Source: Pseudanabaena sp. M085S1SP2A07QC
GTDB taxonomy: Bacteria > Cyanobacteriota > Cyanobacteriia > Pseudanabaenales > Pseudanabaenaceae
Length of the DNA: 64,000 bases
Assembly: GCA_020404895.1 (NCBI GenBank)
Contig: JADBWK010000004.1
Location: 1 to 64,000 of the forward strand
Direction of reading: 5' to 3'
A program made the translations under genes and the position numbers. Below are positions 33,613 through 42,834 of the stretch, piece after piece; the stretch's first letter is position 1, and every line of letters begins with the position of its first letter. The notes beneath the pieces are model-generated. The model searched no databases, was not told where the DNA came from, and was given only the letters and a program-made list of their open reading frames with translations.

Positions 33613-36252
33613 ATGACACGCAAATCTTGGGATAACTATTTGGAATTAGGCTCAGAATTGGGCTTCTGGGATGGAGATGGTGACAAATCGAAAAAGCATA
33701 AATCTTTCCACATGCCAGGAGCAAAGCCACATTACAATCCCGATCGCCCAGGACAAGTTGAGCATATTGCTCTAGATTTAGTGCTTGATATTCCACAACA
33801 AGCGATCGCAGGTACTTGCAAGATTCGGCTGCGACCTGTTCGCGATGGCATCATGGAAATGACTTTGGATGCAGTAAGTTTGCGGATTGATAACGTGTCT
33901 ATTACTGATCAAATAGAAGCGAAACCTGATCCAGATAAATCTAAGTGCAAATTTGATTATGACGGTGAATTCCTGAAGATTTATCTCAATCAGCCAACGC
34001 AAGTAGGTGTGCCGATTGAAATTGCGATCGCCTATGCTGCCGAGCAACCACAACGCGGTATTTACTTTGTGCAGCCCACCGAAGCACAGCCCAACAAGCC
34101 CACACAAGTCTGGACTCAGGGCGAAGATGAGGACTCTCGCTATTGGTTCCCTTGCTTTGATTATCCTGGGCAATTGGCGACTTCGGAAATTCGGATTAAG
34201 GTTCCTAAAGACTTGATGGTGATTTCCAATGGAGAATTGATCGAGGTTAAGGAACAGAAAAAAGAGAAGATTTATCATTGGTCACAAAAAGAAGTTCATC
34301 CTAGCTATCTGATGACTCTTGCGATCGGGGATTTTGTCGAAGTAAAGGATGAATGGAAAGGCAAACCTGTAACTTACTATGTCAATAAGTCTCGTACTGT
34401 CGAAGAAGCGATCTTGACGATGGGCAAAACCCCACAGATGATCGAGTTCTTTAGTGATAAATATGGCTATGACTATGCATTTCCTAAATATGCTCAGGTT
34501 TGCGTCGCTGATTTCATCTTTGGCGGCATGGAAAATACCTCCACAACTTTGTTAACCGATCGCTGTGTATTGGATAGTAGAGCTGCACTTGATAATCGCT
34601 CAAGCGAAAGTTTGGTTGCCCACGAATTAGCGCACCAGTGGTTTGGCGATTTGTTGGTGATCAAGCATTGGTCACATGCATGGGTAAAGGAAGGCGCAGC
34701 CACCTATGCAGAAGTGCTATGGACAGACCATGAATATGGTGCTGAGGAAGCTGCCTATTATTTGTTAGGTGAAGCGCGGCGGTATATTTCCGAAGATAAA
34801 GATCGCTATCGCCGCCCGATGGTGACCCATATCTATCGCGAAGCGATCGAGCTATACGATCGCCATATCTACGAGAAGGGCGGCTGTGTTTATCACATGC
34901 TGCGGACTGAACTAGGTGATGATTTGTTCTGGAAAGCGATTCATCATTTTGTGCGGACAAATGCCCACAAGACCGTTGAGACAATTGATCTGCTAAGAGC
35001 GATCGAAGAAGCAACGGGTAAAAACTGTATGTTTCTCTTCGATCAATATGTATTTCGTGGTGGACATCCAGAATATAAGATTGGCTATAGCTGGGATAGT
35101 GATAATAAATTGGCGAAGGTCACGGTTTCCCAAACTCAAGATGAACTCTTTGATTTGAAGATTCCGATTGGCTTTGGTTTTGAAGAAGTTTCAGACAGCC
35201 AAGTTTTCACAGTGCGCGTATTTGAGAAAGAACAAGCTTTTTACTTCCCATTGTCCAAAAAACCCAAGTACATCAGTTTTGATCGCGGCAACAACTATCT
35301 CAAACAAGTCAGTCTTGAATATGGTGTTGCTGAACTAAAAGCTGGCTTGCAGTCAAATCCCGATCCAATCGCTAGAATCCAATGTGCGGAAGCCTTGGCG
35401 AAAAAAGGTGGCTTAGAATCGGTAAAAGCTCTTGGACAATCTCTCTTAGATGAAAAATTCTGGGGTGTGCGCGTGGAGATTGCCGAAAATCTTGCCTCGA
35501 TTAAGCTCGATCAAGCTTTTGAAGCTTTGGCAAAGGGTTTAGAAGATGCAGAAGCAAAGGTGAGAATGGCAGTAATCAGTGGCTTGGCACAAAACAAGGT
35601 GCAGAAGAGTTTAGATTTGATTAAACCATTCATCAAAAAAGGTGATCCTAGCTACAATGTGGAAGCAACCGCAGCAAGGCTAACTGGTGAATTGGCGGCG
35701 GATTTGAGCACAGAGCGTGAACCTTCTAAGGTGGTGAAGCTATTACAGACAGTTCTCAAAGAGAGAGCAGGTTGGAATGAAGTCGTGCGATCTGGCGCGA
35801 TCGCAGGTCTATCTAAAATCAAGGATTCTGATGAAGCTTTGGAAACTGTCATCAAATATACGGAACCTGATGTGCCGCAGCCATTGCGTTTAGCTTCCAT
35901 CAGAGCCTTAGGAGCAATGGGTAAATCGCAATCGAAACCTAAAACTGAACAGATTCTCAATCGCTTGAAGGTAATCGCACAAGAGACATTTTTCTTGACA
36001 CAAATGGCTTCGGTTGGGGCGTTGGGGCAAGTTGATAGTGCGGCAGCAATTGGCATATTGCGATCGCTGTCTGACTCGACTCCTGATGGGCGAGTGCGGC
36101 GTGCTGCCGACGAAGCAGTTCAGCGCGTACAGCGAGCGATCGGTAAGGACGCAGGTCTGAAGCAACTGCGAGAGGAACTCGATCAAGTTCGTAAAGACAA
36201 TCAGGATCTGAAGAGTCGCCTAGAAGCGATCGAGGCAAAAGCCAAAGCATAA
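33613..36252 (+). CDS. pepN: M1-family aminopeptidase with HEAT-repeat tail
   Basis: Zinc metallopeptidase that removes N-terminal residues in the cytosol. 879 residues. The exopeptidase motif GGMENTS lies near 300 and the zinc site HELAH at 337-341, with Glu360 in WVKEGAATY completing HExxH-x18-E. The catalytic-type Tyr region EKGGCVYHMLR follows. From about 580 onward the sequence is HEAT-like helical repeats (DPIARIQCAEALAKKGGLES..., VRSGAIAGLSKIKDSDEAL) ending in a coiled coil. This matches the cyanobacterial long form. A terminator follows immediately. Confidence 0.93.
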   Translation: MTRKSWDNYLELGSELGFWDGDGDKSKKHKSFHMPGAKPHYNPDRPGQVEHIALDLVLDIPQQAIAGTCKIRLRPVRDGIMEMTLDAVSLRIDNVSITDQIEAKPDPDKSKCKFDYDGEFLKIYLNQPTQVGVPIEIAIAYAAEQPQRGIYFVQPTEAQPNKPTQVWTQGEDEDSRYWFPCFDYPGQLATSEIRIKVPKDLMVISNGELIEVKEQKKEKIYHWSQKEVHPSYLMTLAIGDFVEVKDEWKGKPVTYYVNKSRTVEEAILTMGKTPQMIEFFSDKYGYDYAFPKYAQVCVADFIFGGMENTSTTLLTDRCVLDSRAALDNRSSESLVAHELAHQWFGDLLVIKHWSHAWVKEGAATYAEVLWTDHEYGAEEAAYYLLGEARRYISEDKDRYRRPMVTHIYREAIELYDRHIYEKGGCVYHMLRTELGDDLFWKAIHHFVRTNAHKTVETIDLLRAIEEATGKNCMFLFDQYVFRGGHPEYKIGYSWDSDNKLAKVTVSQTQDELFDLKIPIGFGFEEVSDSQVFTVRVFEKEQAFYFPLSKKPKYISFDRGNNYLKQVSLEYGVAELKAGLQSNPDPIARIQCAEALAKKGGLESVKALGQSLLDEKFWGVRVEIAENLASIKLDQAFEALAKGLEDAEAKVRMAVISGLAQNKVQKSLDLIKPFIKKGDPSYNVEATAARLTGELAADLSTEREPSKVVKLLQTVLKERAGWNEVVRSGAIAGLSKIKDSDEALETVIKYTEPDVPQPLRLASIRALGAMGKSQSKPKTEQILNRLKVIAQETFFLTQMASVGALGQVDSAAAIGILRSLSDSTPDGRVRRAADEAVQRVQRAIGKDAGLKQLREELDQVRKDNQDLKSRLEAIEAKAKA

Positions 36253-36253
36253 A

Positions 36254-36283
36254 GAAGAAGCACCCTCTGGGTGCTTTTTCTTT
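36254..36283 (+). terminator. Intrinsic terminator after the aminopeptidase gene
   Basis: AAGAAGAAGCACCC pairs with GGGTGCTTTTTCTT across a short TCT loop, followed by more T's. The A-rich side begins at the stop codon. Confidence 0.85.
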
Positions 36284-36339
36284 TACAGAATTTTCCGCTG
36301 TATAATCGAAACAATCTATAAGTTCAGGAGCCAAAGCCA

Positions 36340-36690
36340 ATGGTCAGCCAACTGAGCAAATCTAACATCATTTATCCCGAAAGCGACGGGAAACCTATAG
36401 CAGACAATACTAAACAGTTTGAACTGATTGTCGAAATTAAAAAAGGGTTGAATCTGCTTTTCATCAACAATCCTCAAGTATTTGTGGCTGGCGATTTGTT
36501 TTGGTATCCTGTTGAAGGTCAATCTAAAATTGTTACTGCACCTGATGTGATGGTGGCGGTGGGTCGTCCTAAAGGAGACAGAGGCTCTTACAAGCAATGG
36601 GAATAAGACAATATCGCCCCCCAAGTTGTATTTGAAATCCTCTATTGAGGTGAATTTGATGCTAGAGCAAGAGCGTCAACGTGCCGAGTG
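36340..36690 (+). pseudogene. Broken Uma2-family gene
   Basis: An 88-residue N-terminal piece (SQFELIVEIK-like start, then LFINNPQVFVAGDLFWYP, APDVMVAVGRPKGDRGSYKQ) stops at TAA 36604-36606. The same frame continues DNIAPQVVFEILY, then another stop. A short further piece in a different frame (LEQERQRAE) matches the usual Uma2 tail. The central catalytic half is thus interrupted and mostly deleted. Family knowledge: Uma2 (DUF820) is a PD-(D/E)xK nuclease-like family expanded in cyanobacteria. An intact relative lies just downstream on the other strand. Confidence 0.75.
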
Positions 36691-36704
36691 TAGGTCAATT
36701 ATTT

Positions 36705-37268
36705 CTAAAAAATCACATCTTCATAGAGAGAGTCAAATTCCCCTTCAAAGTTGATGCTCGATAATTGGAATTTATCTTGCTCTCCAGAATATGTCTGTAA
36801 AAACCAGCGTCCCTCTTCTTTCCGAAAACAATCAAGGCGTTGACGTTTGGTGTTAACTAAAGCATATTCTTCGAGACTCTCTAGTTGTTGGTAATCAGCA
36901 AATTTATCCCCTCTATCAAATGCTTCTGTAGACTTTGATAGAACTTCGATAATTAGTTTTGGGAAACGCTTATGATTTGGAGTTTGGGTATCTCTAGGAT
37001 CGCAAGTCACCATGACATCTGGGTAATAAAAGCGATTCAATGCATCTATTCTTGCTTTCATGTCAGACATATAGACTCGACAACTAGTACCGCGCAAATG
37101 GTTTCGGATTACAAAAGCCATGTTTAGGGCGATCGTGACGTGAGGATCGTTTGCACCAGCCATTGCATAAACATACCCATCGATATACTCATGTTTAATA
37201 TCGCTTTTTTCCTCCATTTCGAGATATTCGTCTGGAGATATGTAATTAAATTTTGGACTGGCAATCAT
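36705..37268 (-). CDS. Uma2-family PD-(D/E)xK protein (DUF820)
   Basis: 187 residues: YISPDEYLEMEEKSDIKHEY and IDGYVYAMAGANDPH, then the core FYYPDVMVTCDPRD (Asp) and KLIIEVLSKSTEAFDRG (Glu), and YQQLESLEEYALVNTKRQR with a C-terminal beta region. Core residues are intact. The family is nuclease-like by fold; its biological role is not established. It lies convergent to the broken Uma2 gene; sequences differ enough that they are not a recent tandem copy. Confidence 0.9.
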   Translation of the reverse strand: MIASPKFNYISPDEYLEMEEKSDIKHEYIDGYVYAMAGANDPHVTIALNMAFVIRNHLRGTSCRVYMSDMKARIDALNRFYYPDVMVTCDPRDTQTPNHKRFPKLIIEVLSKSTEAFDRGDKFADYQQLESLEEYALVNTKRQRLDCFRKEEGRWFLQTYSGEQDKFQLSSINFEGEFDSLYEDVIF

Positions 37269-37328
37269 GGCTTACTTACAATGGGGTGCTGATAGATATT
37301 TTTATTTTAGCCTTCTCATGACTGATCA

Positions 37329-37637
37329 CTAAACAATCAACTGCTGCGGTAAGTACTGTGGCTCTAGTAAATCACCTATTTCACGCAACTCTCTCACGGC
37401 TAGCAACATACTTAGGGCGACTTTGCCACTCATCAATAGGTTGTAATCATCGGGATAGTTTTCGAGATGAGTGGAAACTTGATGGAAGCCTTCAAAGTAG
37501 ACTTTATCTTTGTCGTGACAGCCATGTTTGCTGGTGTCGAGGAAGCCACGCTTGGCACGGGTGATGATATCAAAGGCTTCGTCTTTGGTGGTGTATTTGG
37601 TGAGTTCGCAAAATACTTCATAAAAGCTGTGGGGCAC
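37329..37637 (-). pseudogene. C-terminal fragment of a DUF1704 (QEGLA-motif / tyrosine-carboxypeptidase-like) protein
   Basis: About 102 residues: AFDIITRAKRGFLDTSKHG, KDKVYFEGFHQV, SGKVALSMLLAVRELREIG and LLEPQYLPQQL match the end of DUF1704 proteins, which are normally several hundred residues and have an HExxH-type zinc site further upstream. The N-terminal part is missing: upstream on the minus strand the reading runs directly into a 98-bp MITE at 37633. No remainder of the gene is found between the MITE and 37843. Family assignment is by recognised tail motifs. Confidence 0.6.
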
Positions 37638-37730
37638 TGGTCAGCTAATGGGGGATGGGTTCTGAAATGCCCATTTCACGCCAACGAAAAAGACGTAAAT
37701 ACGTCGATCACGCTTTAACTGACCAGTGCC
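37633..37730. mobile_element. 98-bp MITE with 16-bp terminal inverted repeats
   Basis: GGCACTGGTCAGCTAA (37633-37648) and TTAACTGACCAGTGCC (37715-37730) are inverted repeats with one mismatch. The interior is too short for a transposase, although one frame reads a basic peptide that may be the remains of one. It sits exactly at the truncation point of the DUF1704 fragment. Confidence 0.75.
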
Positions 37731-37842
37731 GAACTCTTTGGTGGGTAATTTTGCGATCACACTTTGAAATGGGATAATTTTGCGTTCGCAGTTTTAATCA
37801 TGTGAATGCTAATTTGCTAGTAGCAAGAGAGTTATCAGCATT

Positions 37843-39654
37843 TTAAAACTGTGGCTTAGCTGGTGGTGGCGTGATGAAAATTGCGATCGCATTGTGTACA
37901 GGTGCAATCTCAGTTATAGGACGATTGAGAATCTCACCACCAAGAAATAAGCTCGAAGAACTACCACCATCAAGATTGAGTGCATCAACTGCTCCCATCT
38001 TTTTGAGGACTTCCGCAGTTTGCAAGAGATTGGGGGCAAATCCTTCGGGGGCAGCTTGGACAGTAGCAAGAATTAGTTTGCCCTTTTCTTTAGTAGTAGC
38101 GATCGCGCTACGATTCGCCGATTGAGTATCAAATCCCGTTTGAAATTGTTCCAGTTTTCCATCTAGAGATAGACTTCCATTTTTTAACAGCAGCGGACCT
38201 GCACCAATTAAATTAGAAAAACTGGCAAACTTATCAGGAATAAAGGCTTGACGACCACGCACAGTCATCCCCACAGGTAATTGCTTGGCAGCCTCAGGAG
38301 TTTGTCGCGCTACTAAAACATAGCCATCACTGGGGATGGCGATCTGTCCCACACCGACAGCATTACCTTGATATTGAGCAACAACGCGATCGCCACGTAC
38401 CACGATTAAAAGTTCATTTTCAGTAAGTGGAGAGTACACACTGCCCCAATTAGGAGTGTAGCGAGCAATTCCTCTCTGCACATAACCACTATTGAGATTA
38501 GTAAGGGCAATGTTTACTTGACTTGCCGTACTGATCTCTTCCTTGAAATTGAGCCGATCAACAAGAGTTTCTCCTTTCTCATTCCAAGCGATCGCACCTC
38601 TAACTAATGCGGTTCCTGCTAGCCAGCGATTGCCTTCCCGAATTGCACCAACTGGTAATTTCCGAATCCGATTAAAAAATCCGCCATTAATTGCTCCTAC
38701 CGCTTGGGCTTGCTGTACCATTTGCGGAAGAGGCATCAAACCTAAGATTCCATTGGGAGAGCCATCGGGATTACTCCAAATTGGACGTAATTTCAATCGC
38801 GGTGATTTTAAATCAACTTCTAAAGCCGTAACTGAAAACTTAATTGTTTTAGGTTCTTTATCTGTTTTTGGCTTGTTAGGAATTTCGACAACTCGCTCAA
38901 TCCTTCGCAAGCCTTCTGCCCACTGTACTGTTAAGCTTGGTGGAATATAGTCGCGCCGTAAGTCAATCACAATCTTAGGTGTCGGACTACTGAGCATCTC
39001 GATCGCAGGATTAATAGATTCATTCATTTGAATCTGAATCTGCGTTAATTTCCCCTGCGGTTGCACATTAACAGACTTCACCAAATTCCCAGCGATCGCA
39101 TTCATGCCAATGGGCAGCCCAGATGCTACCTCAGCGGATACAAATACCGTAATCACATTACCTTGCTGAGTAACGCGCCAAGGAGTGCGGCGATTTAGAT
39201 CAATCACAATGCGATCGCCCCAAGGCTGCTTACTGCGTCGGACAGCTTGCATTGCAGCATCAGGGGTGTAAATATTCAGAGCATTTCCCGCAATCTCTGT
39301 GCGCCATTGCTCGGCGAAAGGCGCAAGATCGAGATAGCGAAATTGCCCTGTATTGTCAAAAGCAACCAGCGAAAATGTAGGACTGGAAAACCATCGCAAT
39401 CTTTGGCGATCAGCTTTGTCTGAATCCATCATCTGCACACCTAATCCACCTGTCAGCCAGTCTTCCTGCACATACAAGCTTTGCCGTCCTTGCTCCACTT
39501 TCCTGATCCAACGCCCTGACCAAGGCTGTCCATTTAATTGAATTACATTTCCACTATCGGGTATGGTCGCCGAGGGGGCGCTGTCAGCAATGACAACTTG
39601 GCAGCAAACTGCGGCAAGAAAGGGAATTAGCGTTTTAGAGTATGTCATTTTCAT
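37843..39654 (-). CDS. Secreted phosphodiester glycosidase (NAGPA) family protein with AMIN-like domain
   Basis: 603 residues with an N-terminal signal peptide (KTLIPFLAAVCCQVVIADSAPSA). The first half contains an AMIN-like beta domain (IVIDLNRRTPWRVTQQGNVITVFV), a module that binds cell wall. The second half is the NAGPA domain: AINGGFFNRIRKLPVGAI, GLMPLP, then FSNLIGAGPLLLKNG, and the diagnostic DALNLDGGSSSSLFLGGE near the end. Family knowledge: removes sugar caps from phosphodiester-linked glycans. Likely periplasmic. Complete. Confidence 0.87.
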   Translation of the reverse strand: MKMTYSKTLIPFLAAVCCQVVIADSAPSATIPDSGNVIQLNGQPWSGRWIRKVEQGRQSLYVQEDWLTGGLGVQMMDSDKADRQRLRWFSSPTFSLVAFDNTGQFRYLDLAPFAEQWRTEIAGNALNIYTPDAAMQAVRRSKQPWGDRIVIDLNRRTPWRVTQQGNVITVFVSAEVASGLPIGMNAIAGNLVKSVNVQPQGKLTQIQIQMNESINPAIEMLSSPTPKIVIDLRRDYIPPSLTVQWAEGLRRIERVVEIPNKPKTDKEPKTIKFSVTALEVDLKSPRLKLRPIWSNPDGSPNGILGLMPLPQMVQQAQAVGAINGGFFNRIRKLPVGAIREGNRWLAGTALVRGAIAWNEKGETLVDRLNFKEEISTASQVNIALTNLNSGYVQRGIARYTPNWGSVYSPLTENELLIVVRGDRVVAQYQGNAVGVGQIAIPSDGYVLVARQTPEAAKQLPVGMTVRGRQAFIPDKFASFSNLIGAGPLLLKNGSLSLDGKLEQFQTGFDTQSANRSAIATTKEKGKLILATVQAAPEGFAPNLLQTAEVLKKMGAVDALNLDGGSSSSLFLGGEILNRPITEIAPVHNAIAIFITPPPAKPQF

Positions 39655-39677
39655 AAGGCTAAACGAGGATTAATTTA

Positions 39678-39712
39678 AAAAGTTTTGAGCCACTTTGCAG
39701 CTCAAAACTTTT
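39678..39712. terminator. 13-bp hairpin after the aldo/keto reductase gene
   Basis: Arms 39678-39690 (AAAAGTTTTGAGC) and 39700-39712 are exact complements around CACTTTGCA. It lies between the reductase stop and the start of the glycosidase gene on the same (minus) strand; the minus-strand transcript ends in U's. Confidence 0.75.
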
Positions 39713-39722
39713 CAGGAATAAC

Positions 39723-40775
39723 TTAAGGCGCAGGATTAAAATAGTGGGCGTGAACGGTGTCTATTTCTGCCAAAATCTCAGCATTTAACTGAATACTAGC
39801 ACTGTCGATATTTTCTTTGAGTTGTTCCATTGTCGTTGCGCCAATAATCGTACTAGCCACAAACCAACGGCTTTGCACAAATGCTGAAGCTAATTGGGCT
39901 AATGGCAAATCATGTTTTTGGGCGATCGCAGCATACTCTGCCGTAGCCGACTTAACATTAACTTTGTTATAGCGCTGCCCAAAGGCAGGAAATAGAGTTA
40001 TACGAGTATCAGTCACTGAACCTTGAACATACTTGCCAGACAAATGTCCAAAGGCAAGAGGACTATAAGCTAGCAAACTAATTTGCTCTCGATAACAAGC
40101 CTCAGCAAGATGGCTATCAAAGGTACGGTTGATCAGGTTGTAAGCATTTTGGATCGATAAAATCTTTGGTAAACCTAGCTGTTTTGCTGTACGGCTAAAT
40201 TCACAGATACCCCATGCAGTCTCATTGCTAACTCCTAAATAGCGAATTTTACCTGCTTGAATTAATTCGGCAAAGGTTTCTAGTTGTTCTGCAATAGAGA
40301 CCATTTCGCGCTCTTGCTGAGGCTCGAAGGCAACTTGACCAAACATCGGTACATTACGATCTGGCCAGTGAATTTGATAGAGATCGATATAGTCCGTTTG
40401 TAATCGCTTCAAGCTGTCATCTACGGCTTGCAAAATATTTTTGCGACTGAGTGCGGCGATCTCATCATCCCTTAACCATCTGTAATTGCGTCCTGTGCCA
40501 ATAATTTTGGTCGCAATAATTAACTTGTCGCGTTGCTGCTTAATACTCGGTTGGGCTAACCATTCCCCAATATATTTTTCTGTCTTACCTTGCGTCTCAG
40601 CCTTGGGTGGAACTGGATACATTTCCGCAGTATCAATAAAGTTGATTCCCTGCGCGATCGCATAGTCTAGTTGCTCATGGGCTTCAGCGATCGTGTTTTG
40701 CTGACCATAGGTCATTGTCCCTAGGCAAATCTTGGACACCAACAGTTCACTTGAGCCAAGTCTCTTGTATTCCAT
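39723..40775 (-). CDS. Aldo/keto reductase (Tas-like)
   Basis: 350 residues, NADPH-dependent oxidoreductase with a TIM barrel. LGTMTYGQQNT, then GINFIDTAEMYPVPP with the catalytic Asp/Tyr, IATKIIG with the catalytic Lys, DLYQIHWPD with His, and the C-terminal ASTIIGATTMEQL nucleotide-binding motif. The AEMYPVPPKAETQG segment is characteristic of the Tas/YghZ-like subgroup. Substrate unknown. Complete. Confidence 0.9.
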   Translation of the reverse strand: MEYKRLGSSELLVSKICLGTMTYGQQNTIAEAHEQLDYAIAQGINFIDTAEMYPVPPKAETQGKTEKYIGEWLAQPSIKQQRDKLIIATKIIGTGRNYRWLRDDEIAALSRKNILQAVDDSLKRLQTDYIDLYQIHWPDRNVPMFGQVAFEPQQEREMVSIAEQLETFAELIQAGKIRYLGVSNETAWGICEFSRTAKQLGLPKILSIQNAYNLINRTFDSHLAEACYREQISLLAYSPLAFGHLSGKYVQGSVTDTRITLFPAFGQRYNKVNVKSATAEYAAIAQKHDLPLAQLASAFVQSRWFVASTIIGATTMEQLKENIDSASIQLNAEILAEIDTVHAHYFNPAP

Positions 40776-40821
40776 GGTTAAAGCTACATATATACCGCAA
40801 ACATAACAATACTATCCAAAA

Positions 40822-40864
40822 CCAAAAAATGGGAGCACCGCTTTGCGGCATTCCCATTTTTTGG
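40822..40864. repeat. 20-bp imperfect hairpin in a divergent region
   Basis: Arms 40822-40841 (CCAAAAAATGGGAGCACCGC) and 40845-40864 pair with two mismatches, loop TTT flanked by GC. It lies between the diverging reductase and EamA-fusion genes (241-base gap), so it is not placed as a terminator of either. Confidence 0.75.
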
Positions 40865-41016
40865 ATTTACTACAAAACAAAATATGTCATATGCTCAAAT
40901 TAGTGTTATAAAGTTCGCAAACTAGACGCAACCAATTAAGCCAATTAAAAAAATTAGTGCCAAACTTAGTCCCTAACGTTATTCCATCTGGCATTGTTAC
41001 GAGGTGATTTCTTAAA

Positions 41017-42771
41017 ATGGAGAACAATAATATCCGTAATAGTTCTTACGAGCAAACCCTCGCGGGAGTCACCAAGGACTTGTCAGATCTGCGGGCAAAT
41101 ATCTTGGGCAAGCTCAGTCGTGAAATTCTGATTTTACAAGCCCAAAAAAATGCTTTAACTGATGACATTCAGCGACTCCAGTCTCAACGCAAAGAGCTAG
41201 AGGTTTTAACTGTTGCTCAGCAAGGGATGAATCAACAAGAAATCCAGCGCCAGCAATGGATCGAGCAACTTGCCCAAGCAATTACTTATCATCTAAAAAA
41301 TGATGTGATCGTTACTAACTCCAGAGTACTTAGCGATCACTCCGCAAATTTTGAGCAGTTAATGCTAAATCTTGATGGTGCTATTCGTGCCACATTCCAG
41401 TCGTTGCAACGAGATGTGGATACCTATCAGCGCGATCTTGATGATCAGATGCAACGCATGTACACACAAAGACAACAAGGCGAGCTAATGCTCTCGGCTC
41501 TTGTTGAAAGAATTGATGAATATTTGCGGCGATCTTCCGCCGATCGCTCTGTAGGAGGAAATATAGGGGGGAATCCACCAATCAACTTCACGGGGACATC
41601 TGGTTTTGCGGGGGTGATCGGTACGAATGGTAGCAACACAGCCCCGACTATTCCCAATGGCAATGGTAATTTCAACCAAATTCAGATCCCCACTTTTAAT
41701 AGTAGTCAGTTTAGGCAATATGACCAAAACGATACTCGTCCCTATACAGGTGATCCCGCCGAACCAAGTAACTCTTTAGAATCAGAACCTCCCATAGCTA
41801 AGCCAGTTAAGCGTCTTAACGATTGGTGGATTGGATTCATATTGGTTTTGGGGGCTTCGGTGGTTTTGTCCCTACAGAATATTTTGGTAAAGATAATTTT
41901 CTCCAACTCTAGTGTTTTCGGGCTATTTAATTTTGGTGGATTGATTAAAGCAACTGTCCCTAACTCTTTTATGTTGTTGCTGTTACGAATGCTATTTGCC
42001 ACACCAATTATGTGGATAGTCGCAAAGTTTATTTTTCGGGTTGATGTATTGCGGGACTTTCAGCAATTACTCACGCCTAACCGCAGATTATTATTCTGGC
42101 GGGTTTCCTTTAGTGCTTTATTGCAATTCGCCTCTTTTGCCCTCATCTATGTGGCTTTAGGCATCTTAAACCCAGGATTAGCTGTTACGCTCTTTTTCAT
42201 CTTCCCGACAGTAACAGTTCTGTTGGCTTGGTTGCTATTTGGCGATCGCCCCAGTAAGGAACGCTGGTTAGTGATTGGGCTGATCTATTTTGGTATCATG
42301 CTGACCTATAACATCTTTGGTGTAGCAAAATCTGATACATGGGGTGTCATTGCAGCAATGCTATCAGGCATTTCTTTTGCGGGATATATCATTACCTCTC
42401 AGGCTTGTTTTAAACAACTAAATCCTGTCTCATTTACTTCAATTAACTTTGCAATTATCTTGCTGATCTGTCTTGGTACATTACCCTTCACATTGGCTTC
42501 TATTTCACTAAATGGCTCACTGATATTTATGTGCTTCTTGATCGCACTAACGACTTTAAGTGGTTATTTGCTGACCAGTTTTGGCACAAAGCTAATGGGA
42601 GCTGCTCAAGCATCGCTTGTTAGCGCCAGTGGTCCAGTGTTTACCACATTCTTAGCATTCACGATCTTGGGAAGTAAACTAGAGTTTATTCAGGTATTTG
42701 GCGTGTTTCTAGTTACAGGTGGAGTCGGGATGCTCAGTTTGCAAAATATGTATAAGAGAGCTGCTAGATAA
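41017..42771 (+). CDS. EamA/DMT-family transporter with a long N-terminal coiled-coil extension
   Basis: 584 residues. Residues 1-165 are a coiled coil (KDLSDLRANILGKLSREIL, QKNALTDDIQRLQSQRKEL). Residues 170-265 are a Gly/Asn/Pro-rich linker. From about 268 ten hydrophobic helices form two EamA repeats (WWIGFILVLGASVVLSLQNI, RLLFWRVSFSALLQFAS, then the second repeat near 445-580). The soluble part would project into the cytosol and could multimerise or bind a partner. Homologous fusions exist in other cyanobacteria as far as I know; the substrate is unknown. Confidence 0.82.
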   Translation: MENNNIRNSSYEQTLAGVTKDLSDLRANILGKLSREILILQAQKNALTDDIQRLQSQRKELEVLTVAQQGMNQQEIQRQQWIEQLAQAITYHLKNDVIVTNSRVLSDHSANFEQLMLNLDGAIRATFQSLQRDVDTYQRDLDDQMQRMYTQRQQGELMLSALVERIDEYLRRSSADRSVGGNIGGNPPINFTGTSGFAGVIGTNGSNTAPTIPNGNGNFNQIQIPTFNSSQFRQYDQNDTRPYTGDPAEPSNSLESEPPIAKPVKRLNDWWIGFILVLGASVVLSLQNILVKIIFSNSSVFGLFNFGGLIKATVPNSFMLLLLRMLFATPIMWIVAKFIFRVDVLRDFQQLLTPNRRLLFWRVSFSALLQFASFALIYVALGILNPGLAVTLFFIFPTVTVLLAWLLFGDRPSKERWLVIGLIYFGIMLTYNIFGVAKSDTWGVIAAMLSGISFAGYIITSQACFKQLNPVSFTSINFAIILLICLGTLPFTLASISLNGSLIFMCFLIALTTLSGYLLTSFGTKLMGAAQASLVSASGPVFTTFLAFTILGSKLEFIQVFGVFLVTGGVGMLSLQNMYKRAAR

Positions 42772-42794
42772 CCTTTATATACCTGTCTCCGTTC

Positions 42795-42834
42795 AAAAAG
42801 CCCAAAAGATGACGCTTACCACCTTTTGGGTTTT
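42795..42834. repeat. Hairpin overlapping the likely start of the next gene
   Basis: AAAAGCCCAAAAG (42795-42809 region) pairs with CCTTTTGGGTTTT (42822-42834) with one bulged G. It follows the EamA gene and would serve as its terminator, but the preferred ATG of the next gene (42809) lies inside its loop side. Confidence 0.7.
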
